A stretch of 64,000 bases of DNA from Ectopseudomonas chengduensis (GCF_900102635.1 NZ_FMZQ01000015.1:1-64000); one strand, 5' to 3'; shown: positions 53,046-62,687, numbered from the stretch's first letter. Program-made: numbers and translations. The notes: a model not told the origin generated them from the sequence alone.

Positions 53046-53122
53046 ATCCAGCACTGACACCTCAGGGGGGCTTGCCATCATCGGCAAGCGCCTTGCCGAG
53101 CGGTCACAGCGACGCCCCCCCC

Positions 53123-53149
53123 AAAAAACGCCTTGGCGGTGTTTTGTCG
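53123..53149. terminator. Terminator-like hairpin before lipA
   Basis: AAAAAACGCC-TT-GGCGGTGTTTT, a stem flanked by A and T runs, usable in both directions. It lies 80 bp after the transglycosylase stop. A run of eight C precedes it. Confidence 0.45.
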
Positions 53150-53247
53150 ACAGGCGGCCTCAGCGTCTGCATACACCTTCTGTGATAGACTGGCCGGCGG
53201 CCAAAAGCCACCTGCCCACGGAGCCTCTACCGGAGCCCAGATTTCCG

Positions 53248-54300
53248 ATGTCCGACACCTCCTCGCCCAAATCCGTCGCCAGCGGCGAAAAATTTCGCAC
53301 CGCCCAAGGCATCACCGCGATCAAGGATGGTCAGAAGCGCCGCGCCTCGGCCGAACCCCAGGTGTTCGAACCCAAGCCCAAGTGGCTGCGGGTCAAGGCT
53401 CCTGGCGGTAGCCGTTTCGAGGCGGTCAAGCGCAACGTCGGCGAACACCGCCTGAGTACCGTCTGCCAGGAATCGCACTGCCCGAACATGGGCGAATGCT
53501 GGTCCAACGGCACGGCCACCATCATGCTGATGGGCTCGGTGTGCACCCGCGCCTGCCGCTTCTGCGCCGTGGACACCGGCAACCCCAATGGCTGGCTTGA
53601 CCTGGAAGAGCCGCAGAACACTGCCAAGTCGGTGGAACTGATGGCCCTGCGTTATATCGTGCTGACCTCGGTGGACCGTGACGACCTCGAAGATGGCGGC
53701 GCCGGCCACTATGCAGCCTGCGTGCGAGCGATCAAGGAAAACACCCCGCAGGTGGTGGTCGAAGCCCTGACCCCGGATTTCGATGGCGATCATCAGGCCA
53801 TCGAGCGCGTGGTCGACTCCGGTCTCGAAGTCTTCGCGCAGAACGTCGAGACGGTCAAACGTCTCACCTATTTGGTTCGCGATCCACGCGCCGGCTACGA
53901 GAAGACCCTCAAGGTGCTCGAGCACGCCAAGAAGCACCGCCCCGACGTGCTGACCAAGACCAGCCTGATGCTCGGCCTGGGTGAAACCGACGAGGAAATC
54001 CTCGAGACCATGGATGACCTGCGCGCCATCGGCGTGGACATCCTCACCCTCGGCCAGTACCTGCAACCCACGCGCAACCACCTCAAGGTGCAACGCTGGG
54101 TCAGCCCTGAAGAATTCAACCGCCTGCGCGACATCGGTCTGGAGAAAGGCTTCATGGAAGTCGCTGCCGGCCCGCTGGTGCGTTCCAGCTACCGCGCTGA
54201 TCGCGTGTTCGAGAAGAACAACCTGGGTCTCGCCGCTCCGGTTCCGGTGCCTGGCCAGGAGGTCAACGCCAGCCTGATTCCGGCGCTGAATCTGAACTGA
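53248..54300 (+). CDS. lipA: Lipoyl synthase
   Basis: A 350-residue radical-SAM enzyme from ATG 53248. It inserts two sulfurs into octanoyl groups of lipoyl domains. The auxiliary cluster cysteines are in CQESHCPNMGEC and the SAM cluster in CTRACRFCAV; the ending VRSSYRAD carries the conserved serine. It converges on lipB, its partner in the pathway, across a shared terminator. Confidence 0.96.
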   Translation: MSDTSSPKSVASGEKFRTAQGITAIKDGQKRRASAEPQVFEPKPKWLRVKAPGGSRFEAVKRNVGEHRLSTVCQESHCPNMGECWSNGTATIMLMGSVCTRACRFCAVDTGNPNGWLDLEEPQNTAKSVELMALRYIVLTSVDRDDLEDGGAGHYAACVRAIKENTPQVVVEALTPDFDGDHQAIERVVDSGLEVFAQNVETVKRLTYLVRDPRAGYEKTLKVLEHAKKHRPDVLTKTSLMLGLGETDEEILETMDDLRAIGVDILTLGQYLQPTRNHLKVQRWVSPEEFNRLRDIGLEKGFMEVAAGPLVRSSYRADRVFEKNNLGLAAPVPVPGQEVNASLIPALNLN

Positions 54301-54320
54301 GACAGATCCTCTCGGAAAAC

Positions 54321-54347
54321 AAAAGGGACGCCTCGGCGTCCCTTTTT
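54321..54347. terminator. Bidirectional terminator between lipA and lipB
   Basis: AAAAGGGACGCC-TC-GGCGTCCCTTTTT, a strong stem with A and T runs, placed right after lipA and usable for the convergent lipB transcript. Confidence 0.9.
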
Positions 54348-54384
54348 CGTTACTGTCAGTAAGCATGCGTGGCTACGCGCCTGC

Positions 54385-54462
54385 GTAGGAGCCCCCCGGG
54401 GCGAAGCTTTGTGAGGTTCGCGGCGGGGCGCCGCGCCTACGCATTCGCTCGCATGAGCCTAC
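54385..54462. repeat. REP-like element next to the lipB stop
   Basis: GTAGGAGCCCC near 54385 and an inverted CGCCTACGC / GCCTAC series up to 54462. The lipB TAG stop lies in the outer GTAGG. Confidence 0.5.
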
Positions 54463-55076
54463 ACGTAACCCAGACGGGCACACAGCGCCTGTTCCAGACG
54501 TTGCGACACCTCGTCGAACACGGGCGGCGCTTGCAGCAGGTCACGCATCTGCACCATCTTCAGCCCCGCGTAGCCGCATGGGTTGATGCGCAGGAAAGGC
54601 GACATGTCCATATCGACGTTCAGCGCCAGACCATGGAACGAGCAGCCACGGCTGACGCGCAGCCCCAGCGAGGCGATCTTGTCACCTGCCACGTATACAC
54701 CGGGCGCATCCGCTTTGGGCGCAGCCTCGATGCCATAGCTGGCCAACAGCTCCACCAGGCTTTGCTCCATGGCGGTGACCAGTTCACGCACACCAAGGTC
54801 AAGGCGACGCAGATCGAGCATCAGATAGGCCACCAGCTGACCGGGGCCGTGGTAGGTCACCTGCCCGCCGCGCTCGACCTGAATCACCGGAATATCGCCG
54901 GCGGCGAGTACATGCTCGGCCTTGCCAGCCTGGCCCTGAGTGAACACCTTGGGATGCTGCAGCAACCAGATTTCGTCCGGGGTCTGTGCATCGCGCTCAC
55001 GGGTCAACTCGCGCATGGCTTCCAGCGTGGGCTGGTAGTCGACCAATCCTAGGTGACGGACGACAAGCTCGGGCAT
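54459..55076 (-). CDS. lipB: Octanoyl-[ACP]:protein N-octanoyltransferase
   Basis: About 205 residues from ATG 55076; a GTG at 55085 overlapping the previous stop is an alternative. It moves octanoyl from ACP to lipoyl domains. The motif RGGQVTYHGPGQLVAYLMLD and the later GLALNVDMDMSPFLRINPCG with the catalytic cysteine are intact, with the lysine in GDKIASLGLRVSRG. It follows the ybeD gene directly. Confidence 0.95.
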   Translation of the reverse strand: MPELVVRHLGLVDYQPTLEAMRELTRERDAQTPDEIWLLQHPKVFTQGQAGKAEHVLAAGDIPVIQVERGGQVTYHGPGQLVAYLMLDLRRLDLGVRELVTAMEQSLVELLASYGIEAAPKADAPGVYVAGDKIASLGLRVSRGCSFHGLALNVDMDMSPFLRINPCGYAGLKMVQMRDLLQAPPVFDEVSQRLEQALCARLGYV

Positions 55077-55081
55077 GGCTA

Positions 55082-55360
55082 TCACAGCACCATATGCACG
55101 CGGCCGGTGGCACGCAGGTCGACATGAATCGCCTGCAACTGCTCGACGCTGGTGGCGGTGATCAGCACCTGCACGGAGAGGAAGTTGCCGTTACGGCTGT
55201 CGCGCAGCACCAGCGTGGAGGCATCCAGATCCGGCGCATGGCGCTGGATCACCTCGATCACCAGATCGGAGAAACCCTCACCCGCAATGCCGATTACCTT
55301 GATCGGGTAACGCTCGCAGGGAAATTCGATTTTAGGGGCTTGAACGTCGTTATCGGTCAT
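55082..55360 (-). CDS. ybeD: YbeD-like DUF493 protein
   Basis: A 92-residue ferredoxin-like-fold protein from ATG 55360 (TDNDVQAPKIEFPCERYPIK). The DUF493 family is always found near lipB and dacA-type genes and has an ACT-like fold. A role in lipoate or c-di-GMP metabolism has been suggested but is not settled. Stop and lipB start region overlap. Confidence 0.9.
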   Translation of the reverse strand: MTDNDVQAPKIEFPCERYPIKVIGIAGEGFSDLVIEVIQRHAPDLDASTLVLRDSRNGNFLSVQVLITATSVEQLQAIHVDLRATGRVHMVL

Positions 55361-55387
55361 GGCGTCAGCGGGCTCGCGGCCCGTCCA

Positions 55388-55415
55388 GAAAAGGGCCGCT
55401 CCATCAGGAGCGGCC
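55388..55415 (-). terminator. Intrinsic terminator after dacC
   Basis: On the minus strand GGCCGCTCC-TGAT-GGAGCGGCC is followed by CTTTTC. It should stop or attenuate transcription from the cell-wall operon before ybeD-lipB. Confidence 0.7.
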
Positions 55416-55422
55416 AGGCTTG

Positions 55423-56598
55423 TCAGTTGAAAAGGCCGAAGAAGAACATCCGAATGCTGTCCCACAGACGGCGCAGCAGGCCGCCCTCTTCAACCGATTC
55501 CAGCGCTACCAGGTCAGTGCTGCGCACCACCTCGTCACCCAATTTGACTTCGACCTTGCCGATCACATCGCCCTGCTGGATCGGTGCGATCAGTTGCGGG
55601 TTGAGGGTCATGCTGGCCTGCAGTTTTTCCAGTTGGCCCTTGGGCATGGTCAGGGTCAGGTCTTCGGCGAGGCCGGCCTTGACCTGATGCGCAGTGCCTT
55701 TCCAGACAGTGGCCTGAGCCAGCTCGGCGCCTTTCTGATAGAAGGTGCGGCTTTCGAAGAAACGGAAACCATAGGTCAGCAGCTTCTGGGTTTCCGCTGC
55801 GCGGGCCTGCTCGCTGTCAGTACCGAATATCGAGGTAATCATGCGCGAACCATCACGTACGGCCGAGGCGACCAGGCAGAAGCCCGCCTCCGAAGTGTGG
55901 CCAGTCTTCAGGCCATCGACGGTGCGGTCACGCCACAGCAGCAGGTTACGGTTGGGCTGCTTGATATTGTTCCAGAGAAACTCTTTCTGCGAGTAGATCG
56001 CATAGTGCTCGGCATCTTCATTGATGATCGCACGGGCCAGGATCGCCATGTCATGGGCGCTGGAGTAATGCTCAGGATGCGGCAGGCCGGTCGCGTTCAC
56101 AAAGTGGCTGTTCTTCATGCCCAGACGTTCGGCAGTGGCGTTCATCATGTCAGCGAAGGCATCTTCGCTGCCGGCGATGTATTCGGCGATGGCGATGCTG
56201 GCATCGTTACCGGACTGAATGATGATGCCGTGCAGCAAGTCGTCGACCGTGGCCTGGCTGTTCACCGGCAGAAACATGGTGGAGCCACCGGACGCAGCGC
56301 CACCTGTGCGCCAGGCGTGCTCGCTGATGGTTACCAGATCCTGCTCGCCGATCTTGCCATTACGGATTTCCAGGGTCGCGATGTAAGCCGTCATCAGCTT
56401 GGTCAGGCTGGCGGGCGGCAGGCGCTCGTCAGCGTTGTTCTCGACCAGGATATTGCCGCTGGCGGCGTCCATCAGCACGTAGGATTTCGCGGCCAGTTGC
56501 GGCGGCGCCGGCACCACCTGCGGGTTGGCCATGGCCAGGGGGGCGGCCAGAAGGGTAAGAACCAGTGAAGCACGTTGCACGAAGCTGGTGATGTTCAT
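55423..56598 (-). CDS. dacC: D-alanyl-D-alanine carboxypeptidase (PBP5/6 type)
   Basis: A 391-residue periplasmic enzyme from ATG 56598 with a signal peptide ending AMAN. Active-site motifs are SLTK, SGN and KTGHTSEAG. A PBP5-type C-terminal domain is followed by an amphipathic helix (LLRRLWDSIRMFFFGLFN) that anchors it to the inner membrane. It trims the terminal D-Ala of peptidoglycan stem peptides. It lies 108 bp after rlpA. Confidence 0.94.
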   Translation of the reverse strand: MNITSFVQRASLVLTLLAAPLAMANPQVVPAPPQLAAKSYVLMDAASGNILVENNADERLPPASLTKLMTAYIATLEIRNGKIGEQDLVTISEHAWRTGGAASGGSTMFLPVNSQATVDDLLHGIIIQSGNDASIAIAEYIAGSEDAFADMMNATAERLGMKNSHFVNATGLPHPEHYSSAHDMAILARAIINEDAEHYAIYSQKEFLWNNIKQPNRNLLLWRDRTVDGLKTGHTSEAGFCLVASAVRDGSRMITSIFGTDSEQARAAETQKLLTYGFRFFESRTFYQKGAELAQATVWKGTAHQVKAGLAEDLTLTMPKGQLEKLQASMTLNPQLIAPIQQGDVIGKVEVKLGDEVVRSTDLVALESVEEGGLLRRLWDSIRMFFFGLFN

Positions 56599-56706
56599 CC
56601 GTCTCTCGAAAATCATTGCTTGGGTTGTACGACCCCACAGGGCCATCTTTCGACTCGCACCAGGCAAGCCTCGGATTTAGCCCGGCAAAGGCCGGTTAAG
56701 TTGCCA

Positions 56707-57720
56707 TCAGTCGGCACGTACCAGCGTGGGCTGCCCCAGATTGGCCAGGCGCACGCTGCTCTGCAGTTGCTCAGCCTCGCCCTGGTTGCTGATCGGCCCC
56801 ATGCGCACCCGATGCAGAATCTGCTGGTCGCGCACCACTGAGCTGATGAACACCGGCACACTGCTGGTCTGGCTCAGCTTGGACTTGAGCAGCTCCGCAG
56901 CGTCCGGATTGGCGAAGGCTCCCACCTGGAGATACAGGCCAGAGGCTCCGAGTGAATCGTTTTTTTTTGCGTCGATCTGCACCGGCACCACCGCAGCGGC
57001 GTGCTGCGTGGGCGGCGGCGAATAGTGCTCGACAGGCTGCGGCACAGGCTGCGCGACGGGCTGGGCAACGGCAGCCTTGGCCGGCTGATTGTTGGCCAGC
57101 ACCAGCGGTACCGGACGGCCCTGCTGCGCCCACCACTCATGCGGATCGATACCTTCGACCTTGACTCGCGCGGTACCTTTCTCGGCATAGCCGAGCTTCT
57201 TCGCCGCAGCGAAGGACAGGTCGATGATGCGGTCGGAGTAGAACGGCCCACGATCGTTGACCCGCAGGATCACGACCTTGCCGTTCTCCAGGTTGGTCAC
57301 CCGTACGTAACTGGGCAGCGGCAGCGTCTTGTGTGCTGCGGTCATGCCGTACAGGTCGTAGGTTTCGCCGTTGGCAGTGGCCTGGCCATGAAACTTGGTG
57401 CCATACCAGGAAGCCGGACCGACCGCCTGGTAGCGGCGGGCGTCCTGAATCGGGTAGTACTGTTTGCCGAACACCACATAGGGGCTGGCCTTGACCGGCC
57501 CGTAATGGGGCATGGGGATGGCGTCCTGAATCTTCGAGACGTCGACGTCCCACCAGGGCGCGCCATCCTTGTGCGGCCGGTTGAAATCATCCGGGCCGGA
57601 AATACCAGCCGACTGACCGGGCACCACCGCAGGCTGCGGTGCACGCTTGGAAGAACAGCTCGCCAGCAACAGCGCTGCCGTGACGCAGGCTGCCAGCGGC
57701 AGCAGTTTGGACGCACTCAT
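56707..57720 (-). CDS. rlpA: RlpA septal-ring lipoprotein / lytic transglycosylase
   Basis: A 337-residue lipoprotein (lipobox LLLASCSS). The double-psi beta-barrel domain shows GPASWYGTKFHGQATANGE with the catalytic glutamate and aspartate region VNDRGPFYSDRIIDLS. A Pro/Gln-rich linker leads to a C-terminal SPOR domain (LYLQVGAFANPDAAELLKSK) that binds denuded glycan at the septum. A run of nine A in the mRNA sense strand (56960-56968) sits just before the SPOR domain. The start overlaps the mltB stop (ATGA). Confidence 0.94.
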   Translation of the reverse strand: MSASKLLPLAACVTAALLLASCSSKRAPQPAVVPGQSAGISGPDDFNRPHKDGAPWWDVDVSKIQDAIPMPHYGPVKASPYVVFGKQYYPIQDARRYQAVGPASWYGTKFHGQATANGETYDLYGMTAAHKTLPLPSYVRVTNLENGKVVILRVNDRGPFYSDRIIDLSFAAAKKLGYAEKGTARVKVEGIDPHEWWAQQGRPVPLVLANNQPAKAAVAQPVAQPVPQPVEHYSPPPTQHAAAVVPVQIDAKKNDSLGASGLYLQVGAFANPDAAELLKSKLSQTSSVPVFISSVVRDQQILHRVRMGPISNQGEAEQLQSSVRLANLGQPTLVRAD

Positions 57721-58727
57721 CGATTACCCCGCGCTTCGACCAGCAGTTCGGCCAGTTGGTTGACCGCCATGGCATACATCACGCTGCGATTGTAGCGGGT
57801 GATGGTGTAGAAGTTGGGCAAGCCGAACCAGTATTCGTCGCCTTGCGCACCTTCCAGACGAAACGCGGTGACCGGCAGGTCTTCTGCCAGTTTGTCCTGG
57901 CTGTTCCAGCCCAGCGCGCGCAGCTCGGCGACGCTCTTCACCGGGTCCAGACCCTGGGTCAGGCCTTCGTCGACGCGAGCGCCACTGGCCTCGACGCGAC
58001 TGGCGACCTGACCGCCGGCCTGCCAGCCGTGGCGCTTGAAATAGCTGGCAACACTGCCGATGGCATCGGTCGGGTTACTCCAGATGTTGATATGGCCGTC
58101 GCCATCGAAGTCCACGGCGTAAGCACGGAAACTGCTCGGCATGAACTGTGGCAAGCCCATGGCACCGGCATAAGACCCCTTGAGGGTGATCGGATCGACC
58201 TGCTCCTCACGGGTCAGCAGCAGAAATTCGCGCAGTTCCTTGCGAAAGAACGGCGCGCGCGGCGGGTAGTCGAAGGCCAGCGTGGACAGCGCGTCCATCA
58301 CTCGCCAGCTGCCGGTGTTGCCACCGTAGAAGGTTTCCACGCCGATGATCGCGACGATGAACTGCGGCGGCACACCGTACTCGGCCTCGGCCTTTTCCAG
58401 CGCAGCCTGGTTCTTGCTCCAGAACTCCACGCCCTGGGCGATGCGCTTGTCGGTAATGAAGATCGGCCGGTATTCCTTCCAGGGTTTGACCTTCTCCGCT
58501 GGGCGCGAAATGGCATCGAGGATCGCCTGCTTGCGCTCGACCTCGGCGAACAGACTGACCAGTTGCTCGCTGGCGAAGCCATAGTCGCGGGTCATTTCCT
58601 CGACGAACTCGGCCACCTGCGGCGAACCGTCGTAATCGGCCGCCAGCGCCTGTGCGCCTGTACCAAGCGCGCCGGCGATACCGACTCCAATGAGCGTACG
58701 AGCAGCCCAACTACGCAGAGAATGCAT
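57717..58727 (-). CDS. mltB: Lytic murein transglycosylase B
   Basis: A 336-residue MltB enzyme with a cleavable signal peptide (GTGAQALA) and no lipobox, so it is probably periplasmic as in P. aeruginosa SltB1. The catalytic glutamate is in IIGVETFYGGNTG, and GAMGLPQFMPSSFRAYAVDFD is the second family box. It sits between rodA and rlpA in the cell-wall operon, 18 bp after rodA. Confidence 0.94.
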   Translation of the reverse strand: MHSLRSWAARTLIGVGIAGALGTGAQALAADYDGSPQVAEFVEEMTRDYGFASEQLVSLFAEVERKQAILDAISRPAEKVKPWKEYRPIFITDKRIAQGVEFWSKNQAALEKAEAEYGVPPQFIVAIIGVETFYGGNTGSWRVMDALSTLAFDYPPRAPFFRKELREFLLLTREEQVDPITLKGSYAGAMGLPQFMPSSFRAYAVDFDGDGHINIWSNPTDAIGSVASYFKRHGWQAGGQVASRVEASGARVDEGLTQGLDPVKSVAELRALGWNSQDKLAEDLPVTAFRLEGAQGDEYWFGLPNFYTITRYNRSVMYAMAVNQLAELLVEARGNR

Positions 58728-58745
58728 TAACTCAAAACCCCCAAA

Positions 58746-59891
58746 TCAAACCTGAGCGATCCACTTTCTGTGGGTGTGGATCGCCATCAATATCCCGAAG
58801 CCTGACAACAGCGTGACCAGATGGGTTCCGCCGTAACTAATGAAGGGCAGCGGCACCCCAACCACCGGCAGCAGCCCGCTGACCATGCCGATGTTGACGA
58901 ATACGTAGACGAAGAAGGTCATGGTCAGCGCCCCGGCCAGCAGCTTGCCGAACAACGTCTGCGCCTGGGCGGTAATCACCAGGCCACGCGCCAGCAGCAG
59001 CAGATAGAGCAGCAACAACAGACAGACGCCGACCAGGCCGAACTCCTCCGCGAGCACGGCAATGATAAAGTCCGTATGGCTTTCCGGCAAAAAATCCAGG
59101 TGCGACTGGGTACCCAGCAACCAGCCCTTGCCCAATACACCACCAGAACCGATGGCCGCCTTGGACTGGATGATGTTCCAACCCGACCCCAGCGGATCGC
59201 TCTCCGGGTTGAGGAAGGTCAACACACGGCGCTTCTGGTAGTCATGCATGACGAAGTACCACATGCCCACCGCGATCGGTACCACAGCGGCAGCGGCACC
59301 AATGATCCAGCGCCACTGCAGGCCAGCCATGAACACCACGAAGGCGCCCGAGGCGAGAATCAGCAGCGAAGTCCCCAGGTCCGGCTGTTTGACGATCAGT
59401 ACGAAAGGGATGCCGATCATCGCCAGACTGATGACGATGTGCTTGAAGCGTGGCGGCAGGTTATACCGTGACAGGTACCAGGCAATGGTCATCGGCATGA
59501 TGATCTTCATCAGCTCCGAAGGCTGGAAACGGATCACCCCGGGAATATTGATCCAGCGTGTCGCCCCCATCGCGGTGTGGCCCATCACCTCCACCACTAT
59601 CAGCAAAGCGACACCCACCACATAGGCCAGAGGCACCCAGCGCGCCATGAAGCGCGGGTCGAACTGGGCGATCACCACCACCGCGAGCATGCCGATGCCG
59701 AAAGACGAGGCTTGCTTGAGCAGCAGGTCGACGTTCTTGCCACTGGCTGAATAAAGAATGAACAGGCTGCCAGTGCCCAGAATCAGCAACAGCAACAGCA
59801 ACCAGCCATCGAGATGCATGCGCTGCAACAGGCTGGCGCGACGACGCAGTACGTCCTCGTCGGACAGGGTGCGGTCGAAATTGCTGATCAT
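58746..59891 (-). CDS. rodA: Peptidoglycan glycosyltransferase RodA
   Basis: A 381-residue SEDS protein with about ten membrane segments. Conserved parts are FQPSELMKI, KQPDLGTSLL with the catalytic-aspartate region, ESHTDFIIAVLAEEFG and LPFISYGGT. It polymerises glycan during cell elongation together with PBP2, whose gene overlaps it by ATGA. Confidence 0.96.
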   Translation of the reverse strand: MISNFDRTLSDEDVLRRRASLLQRMHLDGWLLLLLLILGTGSLFILYSASGKNVDLLLKQASSFGIGMLAVVVIAQFDPRFMARWVPLAYVVGVALLIVVEVMGHTAMGATRWINIPGVIRFQPSELMKIIMPMTIAWYLSRYNLPPRFKHIVISLAMIGIPFVLIVKQPDLGTSLLILASGAFVVFMAGLQWRWIIGAAAAVVPIAVGMWYFVMHDYQKRRVLTFLNPESDPLGSGWNIIQSKAAIGSGGVLGKGWLLGTQSHLDFLPESHTDFIIAVLAEEFGLVGVCLLLLLYLLLLARGLVITAQAQTLFGKLLAGALTMTFFVYVFVNIGMVSGLLPVVGVPLPFISYGGTHLVTLLSGFGILMAIHTHRKWIAQV

Positions 59892-61780
59892 CGCTGGCTG
59901 ACCTCGGCAGTCTGGGGCAAGGCGAATTCGGCTTTGAGCTGACCGGTCTCTTTATCCAGCAGCCAGGCGTCCATCACCTGCTTGACCACCGGGGCGGCAA
60001 CGCCAGAGCCTGACTCGCCGTTTTCCACCATGACCGCCACGGCGATCTGCGGCTTCTGCGCCGGCGCAAAACCGACGAACAGGGCGTGGTCACGGTGGCG
60101 CTCCTGCACCTTGTTGCGGTCGTACTTCTCACCCTGCTTGATCGCCACCACCTGCGCCGTACCGCTCTTGCCAGCGATGCGGTAGACCGAACTGTCACCG
60201 ACCTTGCGCGCGGTACCGCGAGGGCCGTGCAATACCTCTTCCATGCCGTGAATGCCGTAATCCCAGAATTTCGGATCACGCAGGACGATATCGGGCATCG
60301 GATTGGGGTCCGCAGGCAGGCGGCCGTCGACGCTCTTGGCCAGGTGCGGGCGAATCCACTTGCCGCGCGTGGCCATCAGCGCGGTGGCCTGCGCCAACTG
60401 CAGCGGCGTGGTCTGCATGTAACCCTGACCGATACCGAGAATCAGCGTCTCGCCCGGGTACCAGGGCTGACGATAACGTGCCCGTTTCCAGTCACGCGAA
60501 GGCATCAGGCCGGCGGTCTCCTCGAACATGTCCAGCGCCACGCGCTGACCGAGGCCGAAGCGGCTCATGTAGTCATGCATGCGATCAACGCCCATCTTGT
60601 GCGCCAGATCGTAGAAATAGGTGTCGTTGGAGCGGGCAATGGCCAGGTTGAGATCGACCCAGCCGTCACCGGTGCGGTTCCAGTTACGGTATTTGTGGCT
60701 GTGATTGGGCAACTGATAGAAACCGGGGTCGAACACCCGCGAAGTGGGCGTGACCACGCCGGCATCGAGACCGGCCACGGCAACCATCGGTTTGATGGTC
60801 GAGCCCGGCGGATAGAGGCCGCGCAGCACCCGGTTATACAGCGGCTGATCGATGGAGTCGCGCAGCTCGCCATAGGCCTTGAAGCTGATACCGGTGACGA
60901 AGGGATTGGGGTCGAAGCTGGGCTGACTGACCATCGCCAGCACTTCACCATTGTTCGGATCGATGGCCACCACTGCTCCACGTCGACCACCCAGGGCGTT
61001 CTCGGCCGCCTCCTGCAGCTGTACATCGAGGCTGAGCACGATGTCCTTGCCCGGTTTCGGATCGACGCGCTTGAGCACCCGCAGCACGCGACCACGCGCA
61101 TTGGTCTCGACCTCTTCGTAGCCGACCTCACCGTGCAAATCGTCCTCGTAGAAACGCTCGATACCGGTCTTGCCGATATGGTGGGTACCGGCGTAATCGG
61201 TCGGATCCAGGCGCTTGAGCTCCTGCTCGTTGATGCGCCCGACGTAGCCGACCGAATGGGCGAAGTGTTCCTGCTGCGGGTAATGCCGCACCAGTTGCGC
61301 GGCCACCTCGACGCCCGGCAGGCGGAACTGGTTGACCGCAATACGCGCGATCTGCTCTTCGGACAGTTCGAACAGGATTGGCACCGGCTCGAACGGCCGC
61401 CGCCCCTGGCGCACACGGCGTTCGAACAGCGCGCGCTCATCCTCGGAAAGCTCGAGCACCTCGACCACCGTATCGAGCACGCTCAACCAGTCACCGGCGC
61501 GCTCGCGAGTCACGGTCAGGCTGAAACTGGGACGGTTGTCGGCGATGATCACCCCATTGCGGTCGAAGATCAGCCCACGGGTCGGCGGCAGCGGCTGCAC
61601 GTGGATGCGATTGTTTTCCGCCAGGGTGCTGTGATGCTCGTATTGCACGACCTGCAGGTAGTACATGCGCATGATCAGCACGCACGTCAGCAGGATGATC
61701 ACCACCCCGCCGACGAGCACCCGGCGCTTGACCAGGCGAGCGTCCTTTTCGTGATCCTTGAGGCGAATCGGCTGCGGCAT
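59888..61780 (-). CDS. mrdA: Penicillin-binding protein 2
   Basis: A 630-residue transpeptidase with one N-terminal membrane helix (VLVGGVVIILLTCVLIMRMYY; about residues 20-40), a pedestal domain, and a C-terminal transpeptidase domain. Active-site motifs are PPGSTIKPMVA (SxxK), RSNDTY (SxN) and GKSGTAQ. It crosslinks side-wall peptidoglycan with RodA in the elongasome. It lies 10 bp after rlmH. Confidence 0.96.
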   Translation of the reverse strand: MPQPIRLKDHEKDARLVKRRVLVGGVVIILLTCVLIMRMYYLQVVQYEHHSTLAENNRIHVQPLPPTRGLIFDRNGVIIADNRPSFSLTVTRERAGDWLSVLDTVVEVLELSEDERALFERRVRQGRRPFEPVPILFELSEEQIARIAVNQFRLPGVEVAAQLVRHYPQQEHFAHSVGYVGRINEQELKRLDPTDYAGTHHIGKTGIERFYEDDLHGEVGYEEVETNARGRVLRVLKRVDPKPGKDIVLSLDVQLQEAAENALGGRRGAVVAIDPNNGEVLAMVSQPSFDPNPFVTGISFKAYGELRDSIDQPLYNRVLRGLYPPGSTIKPMVAVAGLDAGVVTPTSRVFDPGFYQLPNHSHKYRNWNRTGDGWVDLNLAIARSNDTYFYDLAHKMGVDRMHDYMSRFGLGQRVALDMFEETAGLMPSRDWKRARYRQPWYPGETLILGIGQGYMQTTPLQLAQATALMATRGKWIRPHLAKSVDGRLPADPNPMPDIVLRDPKFWDYGIHGMEEVLHGPRGTARKVGDSSVYRIAGKSGTAQVVAIKQGEKYDRNKVQERHRDHALFVGFAPAQKPQIAVAVMVENGESGSGVAAPVVKQVMDAWLLDKETGQLKAEFALPQTAEVSQR

Positions 61781-61790
61781 GACTAGGTGA

Positions 61791-62258
61791 TCACTTGTGA
61801 TACGGGTGGCCGGACAGCACGGTCCAGGCTCGGTAGATCTGCTCGCCGAGCAGAATACGCACCAGCGGATGCGGCAGGGTCAGTGGCGACAGCGACCAGC
61901 GCTGTTCGCTGCGCGCACAGACCTCCGGCGCCAGCCCTTCCGGACCGCCGACCATGAGGTTGACGTTGCGCGCATCGAGACGCCAACGCTCCAGCTCCGC
62001 CGCCAGTTGCTCGGTGCTCCACGGCTTGCCATGGACCTCCAGCGTGACGATACGTTCGCCGGGCTGCACCTTGCTCAGCATGGCCTCCCCCTCCTGACGG
62101 ATCAGGCGGGCAACGTCGGCATTCTTGCCGCGGGTGTTGAGGGGGATTTCCACCAGTTCCAGCGGCAGTTCGGCAGGCAGACGCTTGACGTACTCCTGCC
62201 AGCCCTCCTCGACCCAGCGCGGCATGCGCGAACCGACGGCGATCAACTTGATCCGCAC
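61791..62258 (-). CDS. rlmH: 23S rRNA pseudouridine-1915 N3-methyltransferase
   Basis: A 155-residue SPOUT methyltransferase acting on the complete ribosome at m3-psi1915. The SAM-binding knot shows FMVGGPEGL-type NLMVGGPEGLAPEV and the C-terminal SLSPLTLPHPLVRILLGEQI box, followed by QIYRAWTVLSGHPYHK's conserved tail. It starts 9 bp after rsfS. Confidence 0.96.
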   Translation of the reverse strand: MRIKLIAVGSRMPRWVEEGWQEYVKRLPAELPLELVEIPLNTRGKNADVARLIRQEGEAMLSKVQPGERIVTLEVHGKPWSTEQLAAELERWRLDARNVNLMVGGPEGLAPEVCARSEQRWSLSPLTLPHPLVRILLGEQIYRAWTVLSGHPYHK

Positions 62259-62267
62259 GATCCAGGC

Positions 62268-62636
62268 TTACTCGGCGCTATGCTGAGCGCGGCTCTGCTC
62301 GGCGCCTTGCCACAGGCGCTCGAGGTCGTAGAACTGACGCGCGGTCGGCAGCATCACGTGCACGACGATGTCGCCCAGGTCGAGCAGGGCCCATTCGCCG
62401 CTGTCCAGACCTTCGCTACCGATCGGGCGCACCCCCTGCTCCTTGACCTTTTCCAGCACGTTTTCCACCAGCGACTTGACCTGACGGCTGGAGCTACCGC
62501 TGGCGATCACCATGAAGTCGGTGATGCTGGTCTTGTCCTTGACGTCGATCACGGTGATGTCGGTCGCCTTGATTTCTTCCAGCGCCGCCACGGCGATCTT
62601 GACCAGCTCTTCGCTGGGCATGTTCTGCTTGCTCAT
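62268..62636 (-). CDS. rsfS: Ribosomal silencing factor RsfS
   Basis: A 122-residue protein from ATG 62636. It binds ribosomal protein uL14 and blocks subunit joining in starvation. The family text ATDITVIDVKDKTSITDFMV and SGEWALLDLGDIVVHVM is clear (residues about 20-85). It lies between nadD and rlmH, as in most proteobacteria. Confidence 0.95.
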   Translation of the reverse strand: MSKQNMPSEELVKIAVAALEEIKATDITVIDVKDKTSITDFMVIASGSSSRQVKSLVENVLEKVKEQGVRPIGSEGLDSGEWALLDLGDIVVHVMLPTARQFYDLERLWQGAEQSRAQHSAE

Positions 62637-62687
62637 AAATGACTCATTTGCCTCGTGTAATGGACGCCTGCGCACATGCGCGACGTT

